DNA of 64,000 nucleotides from Agaricus subrufescens (Eukaryota; Basidiomycota; Agaricomycetes; Agaricales; Agaricaceae), in NCBI GenBank assembly GCA_029945375.1, contig CM057064.1, forward strand, positions 1,736,001 to 1,800,000, read 5' to 3'. The notes under the pieces were generated by a model. The model ran no database searches and was not told where the DNA came from. It saw nothing but the letters and a program-made list of their open reading frames with translations. The position numbers were made by a program, and so were the translations under genes. Of the stretch, positions 25,531 to 36,988 are shown in pieces. The stretch's first letter is position 1, and each line of letters starts with the position of its first letter.

Positions 25531-28500
25531 ATGTCCAGGTCAATTTCCCAATCTCAGTCCACCCGCAGCGCCCGACATACCGCCCTTAATGCTCCACCCG
25601 ACGGCCATGTTATAGCTCTTCCACAATCTATTCCTTTTGGTGACATGGAGGTCAACGGACCACGATCATTGGACCAACCACCTTCTTCTTACCCCTCGCG
25701 TGCTTATGAAGTACGAAGTGACGGGCGCCCTGTCGTTTCTGAACAATCCAACGGTGATCCGAGAACTGCCAAATCGAATTCCTCGTTGCCTTCGAACAAC
25801 TCCACGCTTCCGGTTTCCCTTCATACAGCAGAAGTGTCAGAGAACATAGGAGAGCCTCTCAGGAGGGGACTTCTTCCTACGAATATAGCACCGACCTTGT
25901 CCAACACCCCCACGTCTTCGCTGTCTTCTGCGACTGACCCTATCAACGCTGAATATCTTGGCAATGAACAGGAGCCGTTACCTTACTCTTTGAAAGCCAA
26001 AAAACGTCGCGAAAAACCTCGAATAGAGCTTGCTCCCGATCAGCCCCCCACCACCCAAGGAAAACCAAGGGCAAGAGTTTATGTGGCTTGTCTCCAATGG
26101 TGTGTTATTCCTAGTTCTGTGTAAAGATCAGCATAACTCATAAATTTCAGCCGGACAAGGAAGATTCGGTGTGACGGAGCTAAACCAATCTGTCATAATT
26201 GCAGCCGCCGCACAAATGGTGACAATGAGTGTACGTATGACGCTGTCCCCAAGCGTCGTGGTCCCGACAAAACCCCTGGAGCTCGTCAGCGTCTTGCCCG
26301 GGAAGTAAGAAATCAGCTCGCTAGCTCATTGCCCTTAGGCGGCCGCCGTCGACGCAATAGAGCATCTTCACCTCTGAGATCACTTAGGTCCGCGCGTTCA
26401 GGCTCATCTCCTCTTTCTGCATCCTCTCCGGAAAGTTCTATCGTCTTGCCTACGCCGCTTTCGATTCCGCTCGTGACTGGTTTGGGGACATATGATTCTT
26501 GTTCACCGATCGATATGGGTGTTTCCCCACCGTGGGCATACACCTGCCATGGGATGGCGTCCCGCCTTCGGCTAGCCGGTACAGAGAAATTGGTTGATGG
26601 AATTTATCCGGTAGTGAGTAGAGCGAGTGGTCGATGTTATATGCCTAACGATTTACTTTTTCTTGACCCTTGCCATATTAGTTCCCACACTGCGGCCCTG
26701 GGGACTTGTCAGGCTCGGAAGCAATACTCTCTGAAAACCAGTCAGAGGCGAACTCTGCTTACGCAAATGTACTACATGTAAATGGGACTGGCAGGTTTCC
26801 AGAGTGTCTGGAAATTGTCGTTGAACCATCCTTGTCTTTCGCCCGAGATACATGGTGGGATTCGTTACTGTGCCTCTACATGTCCCCCAACTCGACGCGC
26901 CTCCTTTCGTTATCTCTCTCTCAACGGGATGTGGCAACTCAAGGCATCATTTCAGACCTTCGATTTATTTTCAGAACATCTAATTATTGGTTCTCATTCT
27001 TTCACATACCCACTTTCTTTGGGAGGTTTTTCGATGCTGGGAAAAGGAAACAAATGCAGCCTTCGCTGGTTCTTGCCCTTATTACTATGGCTACTTTTTG
27101 GCAAAGCTCCGAAATAGGTAATGGCTTCGAGGGCAGGCAGCGAGCTCTACGGTTCCGAGATGAGGCACAGGGCGCCCTAGAGGCTAGTGTAAATGCAGGG
27201 TGGCTTGATGAGACACTCGCGCAGGCAGCTTGGGTGAGTTTATGCCCTTGTGGTGACAACACCAAATCTGAGTGGTCCATCTCCACAGCTATTAACCTTG
27301 TTTGAAGTCTGTGCCCATCCTCTACATTCAACTGAGCGTTCTTATTCGGCATTGGTTATGCTTGATTCCATCATTCACAGTCTAGCGTTGACGCAAGCCG
27401 ATGCAGACGATCCTCATACAACGATTTTTCTTCCCGGAACAGTGCCTGTGGTGCCCACCAGGGATCAGTCAGGAAATATCTGGTGTGGCGTTCCATCACC
27501 CCGAGGCTCTGATACACTCTATATGCATGCCTCTTCTCAAGAACACTCTTCGGAGTTTGGTTGTTCATGTATATCCCTTACTCTGGGCACGCTTTGGCCC
27601 TCGGCGATGGAACATGTCCCGATGTGGAACAAAACACCTGCTTGGAATGATTCTTGGTCTGAGAATGATATCCGTAGGGAAAGCATTCGTCGACTGTGCT
27701 GGAGCTCCATGGTGACTGCTGCTGGTTATATATCCTACACGACGGCTCATCAGTCAAACAACCCAGATCTCTTCATAGCAGATCCATCTAATGTAAGTTA
27801 CCGCATTTGAGGTTGTTTTTCTTGAAATTCATCGGTTGCGCCCAGTATGCTCTACTGTTCTCTGGTGAAGCTCTTGCTGTACTACCCACCTCTTCTAAGG
27901 ACACGATTTGGGCTCTACAAGACCGTTGCTTTTTACTGTGGCATGCCTGCATTCGCATGAGAGCAGATCGAAGAGTACCTGATGCGGACAAGGCACAGTT
28001 TGCTACTCGTGCTTGGTTAGAGGCTGACGCACTTGAGGCCGCATTAAACAAGCATACCTGCGAAATTGAGCGAGCATTCATTTATCAAGCACGGGAATAC
28101 ATTTTCAAGTAAGCTTGTCACGTTGTTCATCATACCGGTTTCTCAATTGATTTCGCAGCACTCGCATGAGCATTTCTTACGAATTTCAGAGATTCATTCC
28201 TCTCGTTACCACGTAAGAATGGTATGACCAGGCGATAGATACGTGCTAATGGCATGTCCAATAGTGATGTGAATGGCTTATTCCATCGCCACAAGGCTGA
28301 GGAATGGCGTACGTATTTCTCATTGTTCTGATTTACTCCGGACTCACTTCTATGCAGTAAGGCGCCAGGCTACCGTCGCGGAGCTTTTCATGCATGGTTT
28401 ACATACTGTCACAGGACTTGCCAACAACGTGCTTGCGCGCAGACCATTTTTTGTTTTCTGGTTCATGGGCCAGATCGCGCGGTCTCTGACGCTGTGGGAA

Positions 28501-28816
28501 TGTGATAGCACCTTGACGATCGCCCTTGATGTCTGCAAAGCTTTGTTACCTGCGATTGACTAGTGAGCTTTTTTTATCATTTCTTGTATTTCCAGATCAT
28601 TCAGCGCCGTACTAGTCTCTCTGCTCTCTGGCCATGTTCAGGTGTGTCGATTGCATCAGTCATCGATAAATCTAATCGATCGTGATAGAGCAACGAATTC
28701 GCTATAAAAGACAGCGGGAACGCCTAATCAACGCCTGTTATATGGCTGGGGTTGACCTGCCCGCTCCTCCCAATTTTTCTTTACCTGGGCCATCGACTTC
28801 TAGGAGCTTGGTTTGA
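25531..28816 (+). CDS. Zn(II)2Cys6 fungal transcription factor
   Basis: This is a fungal binuclear-zinc-cluster regulator. The start is MSRSISQSQSTRSARHTAL. About 185 residues of disordered sequence precede the zinc cluster, which is split by the first intron (26100-26150); splicing completes the second Cys to give ACLQCRTRKIRCDG followed by AKPICHNCSRR and ECTYD, with all six Cys. A basic tail KRRGPDKTPGARQRLAR follows. The remainder is the fungal middle homology region: LVLALITMATFWQSSEIG, WLDETLAQAAW, SYSALVMLDSIIHSL, RRLCWSSMVTAAGYISY and RRPFFVFWFMGQIARSLTLWE (given as RRPFFVFWFMGQ plus IARSLTLWE). I extend the end past an apparent stop at 28560-28562 through introns at 28563-28604 and 28642-28690 to QQRIRYKRQRERLINACYMA and the stop at 28816. 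Targets are unknown and no pathway cluster is next to it. Confidence 0.85.
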
Positions 28817-29070
28817 TTTGTGAATGTATTTATCTCTAGTTGTTGTATTTTTTTTGCTGTTGCTATGATGTTGTCACTCGCTATGTAAGATTACAATAGT
28901 CAATAATTTCCCTATACGAGCGACGCCAGGGGGTTGTGTTGCCCGGGCCGACGTTGAAGGGGGCTATAATAGGAAGGAGATTTCCATTTGGAGTCAACTG
29001 CATATTAGCTCCAATTGCGATCCGCTGCTACCCTGTCATTCGCCATCGCTAGTACTCAGCCAGAGTCATC

Positions 29071-30936
29071 ATGGATCTTGCAGACCCCTCGCTCTCCCAT
29101 CCGCCTATAATGATCAATTCATCTTCGGCGTCACTATTATCCCCTCCACCCACAGGTCTTAAACGCCGGGCATCGGAGGACACTATCGTTGGGGGTGACA
29201 GGAAGCGACTGAAAGAGGATACGGACGACCGAGGTCATGCAGAAGCGCTCGAAGAATCACCCTTCATACAAGAATTGGCGGACGAGCTACAATGCGGTTG
29301 TTGCGCAGCGCTGGTCTATAAGCCAGTTCTCGTACTGCCTTGCCAACATTTTTTCTGCGGAAGGTACGCCGGTACCTATCGCTACCAGGTAGCGTGAGCA
29401 GGTCCCTTCATGACTGAAATGCCTTCCATGTGTAGTTGCTGTGTCCTTTGGATACGTGTGCGTACTATTGCTCCTGTGCACACGACCTATGGTTATCTGA
29501 TCCAGTGCTAAATCTTGCTCTATTCTCCACGTGGTCGTGCATATATCGTTCCCTGTTACTAGAATGGAGGAACAAATTGCCCCTCATGTAGAAGTATAAC
29601 ATCGATCGCGACACCGTATCGCGCGTTGCAAGGTACTCTTGACACATTCGTCCGTTGGGCTCCCCACCGAGCTCGGTCCAAACGAGAACGACAACAGGCT
29701 GACGAGATATACTCTGGCAACAATTTACGCGTGCGCTCGGTCAACACTAATGTCTACCTCGCTTATGTCTTATTTTTGAATGTAGATACCGGGGCCTCGA
29801 GAGGCTTCTCCGGAGCCAAATTTCAACCAGAACACAGATTTTGCCCAACCTTGCCCCCACTGCTCTCCGGGAAATCCATATGGTTGGGTTTGCCCTCAAC
29901 CCATACCTGATCCGAATATGGACCCTGACCATGCTTGGCTCCTTGACGAAGGGGACCCCCCCGGACATGCGCGTTGTGGTAATTGGTGAGGTTGATCATC
30001 TCTAAATGACTCAAATGCGTTAATATAGTATTTTTTAGTGAAATTATGCTGGCTCTTCGCGCTCCTACAACCTCTAAATGCGATATGTGCTCGATATCTT
30101 TCTGTGGAATAAACGTCCAAGGACGTTGTGTCGCTGCTCCGCTTCTTGCGCAACAGCCACATGGTTTAGGGGACATTGGTGATCTCATCGAGTGTTCCTT
30201 TATATATGACTGTTTCGACGGCAACAACGTGGAAGTAGAGATTATGTTAGATTATTTAACCGCGCAAAGGTTGACACCCAAGCATATCTATCGCGAGGTA
30301 AATAGTAATTCATGTCGCGCATACACACACAAGCCTTACCTTCTATAGATTATCGCGTACACGCAATCGCAACCTCGAGGATTCCGAACACTTGTCGGAC
30401 GTAATTTATTCAGCGAGATCCGCGGTGGGCCCGACCCAGACCCGGACATTCCTCGAAATCGTATCTGTCGCTTGTGTGCGGCGGAAGTATTTTTTGCTGG
30501 TCTCAAGGAGTGGTGGGTCCGAGAACGGCAAAAAGGTTTTTTAGAACCCAATATTGCCAATCGCAAAGATTGCCCTCATGGGGAGGCCTGCCCCCACCAA
30601 AAGGATCTTGGTGCGTAAATTCACATTTCCTCCTTCACAAAATGCTAATGGCAAATAATTCCTTCTACTCTACTCAGGACATGCCCGTGAATGTATGTGT
30701 ATTTGACGGCGTGATGCATCAATTTACTAATGCGTGGTCTTATAGTTAACCATATATTTATGAGAAACAACAACGCGCCAGCAGTCGCACTTCCTTTGGT
30801 TGCTCTAGATGCTGGGCCATCGATACCGATTACTGCCCCAGAGACCTTACCATCTGCCTTGAGTGTACGGGACGATTCCATTGCATCTGCACCCGCAACC
30901 CCAGATTTTCGAGATGCCATTGATGCTTTTTTGTGA
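29071..30936 (+). CDS. CHFR: CHFR-like RING E3 ubiquitin ligase with PAR-binding zinc finger, no FHA domain
   Basis: CHFR in animals is a mitotic-checkpoint ubiquitin ligase that also binds poly(ADP-ribose). About 80 disordered N-terminal residues (MDLADPSLSHPPIM...) precede a RING finger assembled over three exons: CGCCAALVYKPVLVLPCQHF, FCGSCCVLWIR and NGGTNCPSCRS. The cysteine-rich region follows: CPHCSPGNPYGWVCPQ, RCGNCEIML, CDMCSISFCG and CRLCAAEVFFAGLKEWW, the last very like CHFR. Two small introns then split a PBZ finger (30571-30753): CPHGEAC, seven residues, H, then AREFN and H. The tail is short and Ser/Pro-rich, ending RDAIDAFL. The N-terminal FHA domain of animal CHFR and yeast Dma1 is absent from this model; no FHA-like sequence lies in the 250 bp upstream. 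Substrates are unknown. Confidence 0.85.
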
Positions 30937-31082
30937 CAAGATGGTTTCATTTTGTTACTGGGAAGTATATGGTCTAATAGATACTACAACTTAACAACTG
31001 GTATAATCAGCAGTACAGATCTCACGATGATATGGCAGACATTGATTGTCCAGAAAGGCACCTGCTATAATATTATCGTACG

Positions 31083-34000
31083 CTATATAGGTTGGGGTTG
31101 GTTGTGCCTGGCATTTATGGTGACCTCTGGGTTAGGACCATGGTATTTGCTAGGTTGCGTTCTTCGGCCTTCTAGTTGAACACGACTGGCCAGGAATGAT
31201 GACGTGGTTGGGCTGAATGGCGCAAATGGTAACGTCCTTTGCACATGTGGCATGGTCTGGTGTGAAGAGTCGAGTGAAGAATTAGGACGGCGATGTACTG
31301 TTGTCCACTTGGCACGTGTCGGGCTTAGTCGTAGATCTGATGTCTGTTTAGTGTAATGAATTGCTTCTTCTCCATTCAACACAATGGTAAAATCGTCTGC
31401 GCCATCCTCGTTGTGCTTCGTCGAAGAATCAGATACCCTGGGATTCGGCCCTTTGTTGTATGGAGTAACCGGCGTCCTCAAGTTGTGGCTAGAAGATGAA
31501 AAAGAACTTCTTGAGCTAGACGAACTTGAGTTCGGGGTATGCCGAGCATGTTCATCAAGGATCATTATATTGTGCCCGGTGACATCAGTTACGATGGGTG
31601 AAGGCCTCTGTCGCGTAGGTGTGGTAGGTGCATTTGAACGTAAAGCGGGCGTGAGTAGTGGAGTCGGGCTTACGGGTTTACTGATACCCGTATTATGAGA
31701 ATTTGTTTGCCTTTTAGAAGGTGTATTCGGTACCGATTTCTGCAAGAACATTCCTGGGGCACGAGAAGTAGCACGCCACTCGTCAGAAGCCTGGGATGAG
31801 TGAGAGCGCCGGTGCATCCTGAGATTCTCGGCTGGCATGTGTTTTTCCCGCGTCTGTGATGGTGGCACGAGAATTGACTGACGCTTGTGGCCGTGTGTGA
31901 GGGGAGCAGCAGACCCCGGAGATCGATGTGTTGTCGAAGTCGGGGATTGCTTCTCACGGTTTATTTGAGAGGCTGAGTTTTTTGAGGGGGTGGAGGGGGG
32001 TACTTTGCCACCTCGAGACACTAGCAATCGTGAGCTGACAGCCTTGAAATTTGACAGCGGCAGGAACTCACTATACGAGGTACCACTGGGTGCACCATTA
32101 CCACCAAATGTTCTCCAACGTGCGTCTGAAGTTCCTCTTGGACGGGAAGAAAGACCATTACCACCATCCTCATGAGAGCTGTCATTCTTGCCATTTGCTC
32201 CATTGGGTCCACCCGAATCTCCAGAATTTCGGTCATTGTCCTTATCCTTGTCTTGCCTGGATTTTGGAGGCTTCTTGTGGGTGTATGACTGTGGAAGACT
32301 ACGTCAGGTCGATGAGCTGAATAACACGAAGAGAGCTTATCTACCATCACAGTCTTGAGTGCTCTATATTAGTAGACCGTTTTAGTTTAGTTAATTACTT
32401 TTGAGTTAGAAACAAGACTTGCCTGATTTGTAGACTTCTACAGCTGCACAAAGTAGCGACTTCATATACGCCCACGGAAGTCGTGTTTGTTAGAGCCCGA
32501 TGCATTGCATGCTTCACAAGCGATACCAGGTGGGCTAGTTGATAAGTCGTCCCAAGAATTAACAGCTGACTTAAAACCGCGGGACTATGCTGGAGCGGGG
32601 TGACAAGAGCCATCGAGTAAAAGTACTGCAGTAAAGCCATGGTGACTGGCCACGATTCCGATAAAATGAGCTGACGAGAAGTGAGACGAGGGTCAAGTTG
32701 ATTTTCCTCCACGCTGGCTGTACCGGGAACGGTGGGAAGTTCAGGATGCATGGCGGAAACCGGTAGGCGGTTCAGTGCAGCCTGAGCTCTCTGTAGCATC
32801 TGCGTCCGTTGAAGTTTGAACCAAGGCCAGCGCTCGTCCAAAACTTTTCGGGAACATGGTATCTTTCGACCATCATCGCAAACAATCTCAAAATCGGTAA
32901 GAGATTTCTCCTCCAGAGCGGCAAGGCCAAGTTCTTGCATACGGGCATCAAGCTTCAACCGAGGTGGTTGGTAGATCCCGAATGCTTCCAGATCGATGAC
33001 TGCGACATGGTCCCAACTTAACAACCGATGGTTATAATCATCGACTAAGTTTCCATCCCGATTCCCAAAAATCAGGAACTTATTGCCTTCCGCCCAAAGG
33101 CAACCCCTAAACCACGAACCAGTCTCAATAGCCTTTCCAGGATCAATACGAGACCAGGTCATAGACACAAGATCCAGTACCCAAATGGAAAAGGATTGAT
33201 AACTGTGAGCAAGATATGTACCAGCAATGATGAGGTATGTGCCAAGAACGGCCCCTGTAGGGAATCGAAGCCCCGGAGGGAGCATGGAACCGGTCATATG
33301 GTCTGAGCGGTCGTCAATGGTGAATCCTGAGTCCGGTGAAGGTGAGAAAACCTCGAGCTCTCGCTTGACGTCGGTGAACTAGGCTCAAGTCGTAAATAGA
33401 GAGTCAAGGTAGGTTGAGGGCGACCTACATTGTAATTGCTGTACAGGAAGATTTCACTGGGATGTTCATCAGTAGGGTCGGCAGTGTATGAGAGATGCGT
33501 GAGTGTGTCCGATGGAGTTACTTCTGTCAGTGGCGCTGTCTTGTCCATCTGTAGTCTAGTCCCAGGAGGACCGAAAGTTTCGAGCGCGCGAGAAGCTAGT
33601 TGCTCGTCATGAGGTATGCGAACTGTCGAGTTCGAGGCGACGGCAACGCTGCGATAGGTACCGCAATGTCGAGGATAGTCCCGTCTTTGCACCCAGCTTC
33701 TCTTCGCGAGGTCATAAACACAAACGTCGTCCAACCAAGTATTAAAAAAGTCTTGGCCTCCGATGATGAAGAGACGGTCGGATGTTACGGAAGATAGGTG
33801 AGCATATCGGGCACGGGGAACGTTGGGATCCTCGGGTGACACGCCTAATGATTCTTCCGGTAGCCAGTGCCGAGTTTCAAGATCAAAAAACCGGACATCG
33901 CTGAGAACGCAAAGGTCTTCAGGGTTCGGAGAGTCTGGCCGATTGCTCATGCCGCCGAAGAGGACAAGATAGTTGCTCCCTGTGGTTGAGTGGTCAGTAG

Positions 34001-34398
34001 CAGGCTTAGTTTCCCTATAGTTGAACTCACAAGAATCAGTACTATGGAAATACCGAGGCCGCGGGGCGTCGTCTTCTACGAAGGGTTGGATGTATTCCCA
34101 TTCAAAACTTTCCAGGTCAAACATATACAGGTCGGACGTCATTCGCCGCTCAGTCACTAGGCGTCCTCCCTAGCAACAGTATGAGCGCACAGTTTAAATA
34201 TCCAGTAGAGTTTAACTCACGAAAAGGTACATTTTGGAACCTATCACGGTCGTAGAGGCACCCTGTTTAGCAGAGTAATCGACTCCCAGCTACTTGTACG
34301 CTTGGGGGTAAGTCACGTACCACCAGCTTGGGGGGGACATCTCCAGAAGTCTTGCGGCAGAGAGTCGTTAGATCATAGATAGAGTGAAGCATGGGCAT
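31083..34398 (-). CDS. Kelch-repeat and BTB-domain protein, Ral2/LZTR1-like
   Basis: Kelch repeats come first: GASTTVIGSKMYLFGGRLV (restored over two small 5' introns), SDLYMFDLESFEWEYIQP, NYLVLFGGMSN, ARYAHLSSVTSDRLFIIGGQ, DDVCVYDLAKRSWVQR, LGTYLIIAGTYL and FSIWVLDLVSMTWSRI. A BTB region follows: DFEIVCDDGRKIPCSRKVL with a long internal insertion, then LLQYFYSM and LLILGTTYQLAHLVSLVKHA. The C-terminal third, about 400 residues, is disordered and Ser/Thr/Pro-rich, ending RHNQPQPI at 31083. The start is the ATG at 34396-34398 (MPMLHSIYDLTTL); a second in-frame ATG two codons on is also possible. The order kelch then BTB matches fission-yeast Ral2, linked to Ras signalling, and LZTR1, a Ras-directed CUL3 adaptor. 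The Ras link is inferred. Confidence 0.8.
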
Positions 34399-34575
34399 CA
34401 AACAAGCAGAGGGGGGAGAAGGAGAAGCACGGGGGCATGGGAGAGTGCTCGGAGGCCACACGGCCTTGTCAATTCTGATCCGAACGCCGACACCGGGCCT
34501 CCGCCGACTGCTGAGTCAGCAGCCTCGGCGCTATCTAATCGCACGCCCTGCCACTGCTCACCTCGATCCCGCCTG
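34399..34575. promoter_or_regulatory. Divergent promoter between kelch-BTB gene and PDX3
   Basis: This 177-bp gap separates the two start codons. It remains open in one + frame back to about 34384, but that frame begins with GTG and encodes low-complexity sequence, so I treat it as leader. A TGCTGAGTCAGCA palindrome-like element (34519-34531) contains TGAGTCA, the AP-1/Gcn4 core. Confidence 0.45.
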
Positions 34576-35326
34576 ATGGACGTCATCATCTCTCCGTCTC
34601 CCGGAAAGATCAAGGTTCTCCCTCACTACCAGTACGAGACCCATGATCATCTGTCACCCTTAACTGTCAACCCGTCGCCCATCGAACAGTTCGAGAAATG
34701 GTTCCAGGAGGCCGTGGACAGCGGCGTCCAGGAGCCAGAAGCCATGTCACTCTCCACTGCTACGTCGTCCGGCATTCCGTCGGCCAGGATCGTCCTCCTG
34801 AAACAAGTTGATCCTCGCGGTTTCGTTTTCTATACCAATTATACATCTAGGAAATCCAACGAGATTATATCCAACCCTCATGCTGCATTAGTGCTTTACT
34901 GGAGGGAAGTTCATAGGTCTGTTCGTGTAGTAGGCAGAGTAGAGAAGCTTTCCCGTGAGGAGAGCGAGGAATACTATCAGAGTCGGCCGATCGGAAGCAA
35001 GCTGGGCGCGTGGGCAAGCAAACAGAGTACAGTGATTGATGAACAAACATTGGAAAATCGTTTGAAGGAGGTAAAGGAAAGATTCGGTGTCGAAGACGAA
35101 GAAAAAGAAGCACAAATACCGGTCCCCGAGTTCTGGGGAGGCTGGAGAGTGATACCAAAGTTTGTCATCCAACATGATCGTCAACTTCGGACTCTAATAC
35201 AATCACAGTGAGATTGAGTTTTGGTCAGGAAAGCCTTCGCGCTTGCACGACCGTGTACGATACCTTAGGGAGGAAAGTTCCACGGAAGAGCAGCCACGGT
35301 GGAGCATTGTTAGATTATCACCATGA
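34576..35326 (+). CDS. PDX3: Pyridoxamine/pyridoxine 5'-phosphate oxidase
   Basis: This FMN enzyme makes pyridoxal 5'-phosphate, the active vitamin B6 cofactor. The start [18 protein letters not shown] is followed by [32 protein letters not shown] (FMN/substrate region), [35 protein letters not shown] and [17 protein letters not shown] 51-nt intron (35161-35211) then joins WGGWRVIP to [19 protein letters not shown]; without it the frame runs on into FVIQHDRQL and loses the conserved end. The C-terminus reads [10 protein letters not shown], as expected for the family. All conserved blocks are present. Confidence 0.95.
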
Positions 35327-35385
35327 TACCATAATCAATAGTAGAATTGAACTGGTTTATTCCACTTCTAATGCTTCCTGTACAT

Positions 35386-36699
35386 TTAAGGTGGCAAAAT
35401 CCCGGTCGCGGATTGCCAGCAGACTTTGGACCACTTCTGTAGTAATGCTTTCGCCTCCTGATTATTTCCTTTGACCCATTCCTTTAGAGCGTCGCCCTGC
35501 AACGCTCGACCAAACGAGAATGTCAATGACGGAAGACGGGCAAAAGGAGACGGCGGCTGGAAACGATTAACAAGCGCATTCAAAGCCGCCAAATAGTGCG
35601 TGGCCAGAGCCGGTGTGAGTCCACCTAAAGCACACGAATTAGACAAAGACTATCAATAGATATGCGTTCAGTTTACCAGAAAGGAACGCAACGCCGGGAA
35701 CAGAGATAGGCACAGCCCGAGCAATTACGCTCGCTGTAGCCAAAGCGATGTCCTCGGGCGTACATTGACTCCTGCCAGGGTTCTTCAAACCCGGCTGAGG
35801 GAAAGATGGTTTGATGATAGACCCTAGGACAATTATGATCAGGTTGTACTTGTATAATGATGCAATCATGCTTACCTTCGAGTAACACATTGTATGCTTT
35901 CATACGCTCATAGATCCGTGAGATCGCTTTCTCGTGGACCTCAACACTCCTGGCCAGATCAGCGTCTTCTGAGAACTCAACATCAGGCTCCACGATCGGA
36001 ACTAGGCCTGCTTCTTGGCTGATAGCGGCAAATTGGCCTAAAGTTTCTGCCTGCAGATCCAAAGAGGTTTGCGAAGGCAAGCCTCGTTCCTTTGAAGTAC
36101 AGGCAATGGTTACACGCCACTTGGAGAAACGTGCACCAGCTGCTCTGGCATTTTGGAGGCGCCCAAGCAACCCATCGAGTCCCTCGACTATGAACTCGGA
36201 AGGTGAACCGGGAATTGGCATAAGTTCCCCGTTGGCACGCACGCCGGGAATTATGCCTTTATCCGCAAGGATGGGTGCAAGCTTGAAATCAATCAAAGTT
36301 TCGGGGAAGAGGATTACACCAGAAATATGTTCTGTTTAGGAGTGGTTGTCAGAGGTGTAATTTCACCCAGGTGTTTTACTTGCCATTGGAAACAGCATCA
36401 TAAGCAAACTCTCTCCATTTCTTCCTGCGTTCCCTGTTTTCCTCTGAGGACCAAATCCTTTCCTCGCGATCATTTAACGGAACACCATCAAAGAGTGCTT
36501 GGATGGCATCAGGTGTTTCATCCGTAGCATAGATGCCCTTCCCCCGAGGATAGACAAGGGCACCAGCAGTCTTGATCAGGTCATGAGCAGCGTGTGGAGA
36601 CAAAATGGGTTGGAGAAAGACATCTGGCGACAGAGGGCGAGGATACTGAGATGTAAGATCTGGACTGGCGAAGAGATTAGGAGGAACTGGCTCGAGCAT
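35386..36699 (-). CDS. Class I (Schiff-base) fructose-bisphosphate aldolase
   Basis: Class I aldolases cleave fructose 1,6-bisphosphate through a lysine Schiff base. The start is MLEPVPPNLFASPDLTS. Conserved sites, aligned from memory to rabbit muscle aldolase numbering, are: Asp33 in GIYATDET, Lys146/Arg148 in FSKWRV, Glu187 in VPIVEPDV, Schiff-base Lys229 in LEGSIIKPSF, Ser271 in FLSGG and Arg303 in SFGRALQG. The position of Lys107 (GIKVDKG in rabbit) reads PGVRANGE, so Lys appears replaced by Arg. The usual C-terminal Tyr is absent; the protein ends ATGILPP. Three or so short introns occur. The gene ends only 59 bp from the convergent PDX3. Fungal glycolysis normally uses the unrelated zinc class II enzyme, so this copy probably has another role or history. 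Confidence 0.88.
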
Positions 36700-36988
36700 A
36701 CTAGAGCGATGGGAGATAATTCGATGGGAGATTCTACGATCGACAATATGCCTATTTATAATCAGCGGTCATATGTTCACGGTTAGCTTAGTGACCATAA
36801 TGCCCAGGTCAGTCGGAAGAAAGAATTAAGATGGTGGAGCGCGATATTTAGTGGTGGAAACATTTTCGTCAGTTCATGGTGTATTGCATGAGGAATGGGG
36901 CCAGCACGCGTTTTGTTTACCCTTGTTGTAGTTGAGGGATACAGTCCGTAGCTTGTGTCCATTACAGACTAATTACCACGAAGTCCAT

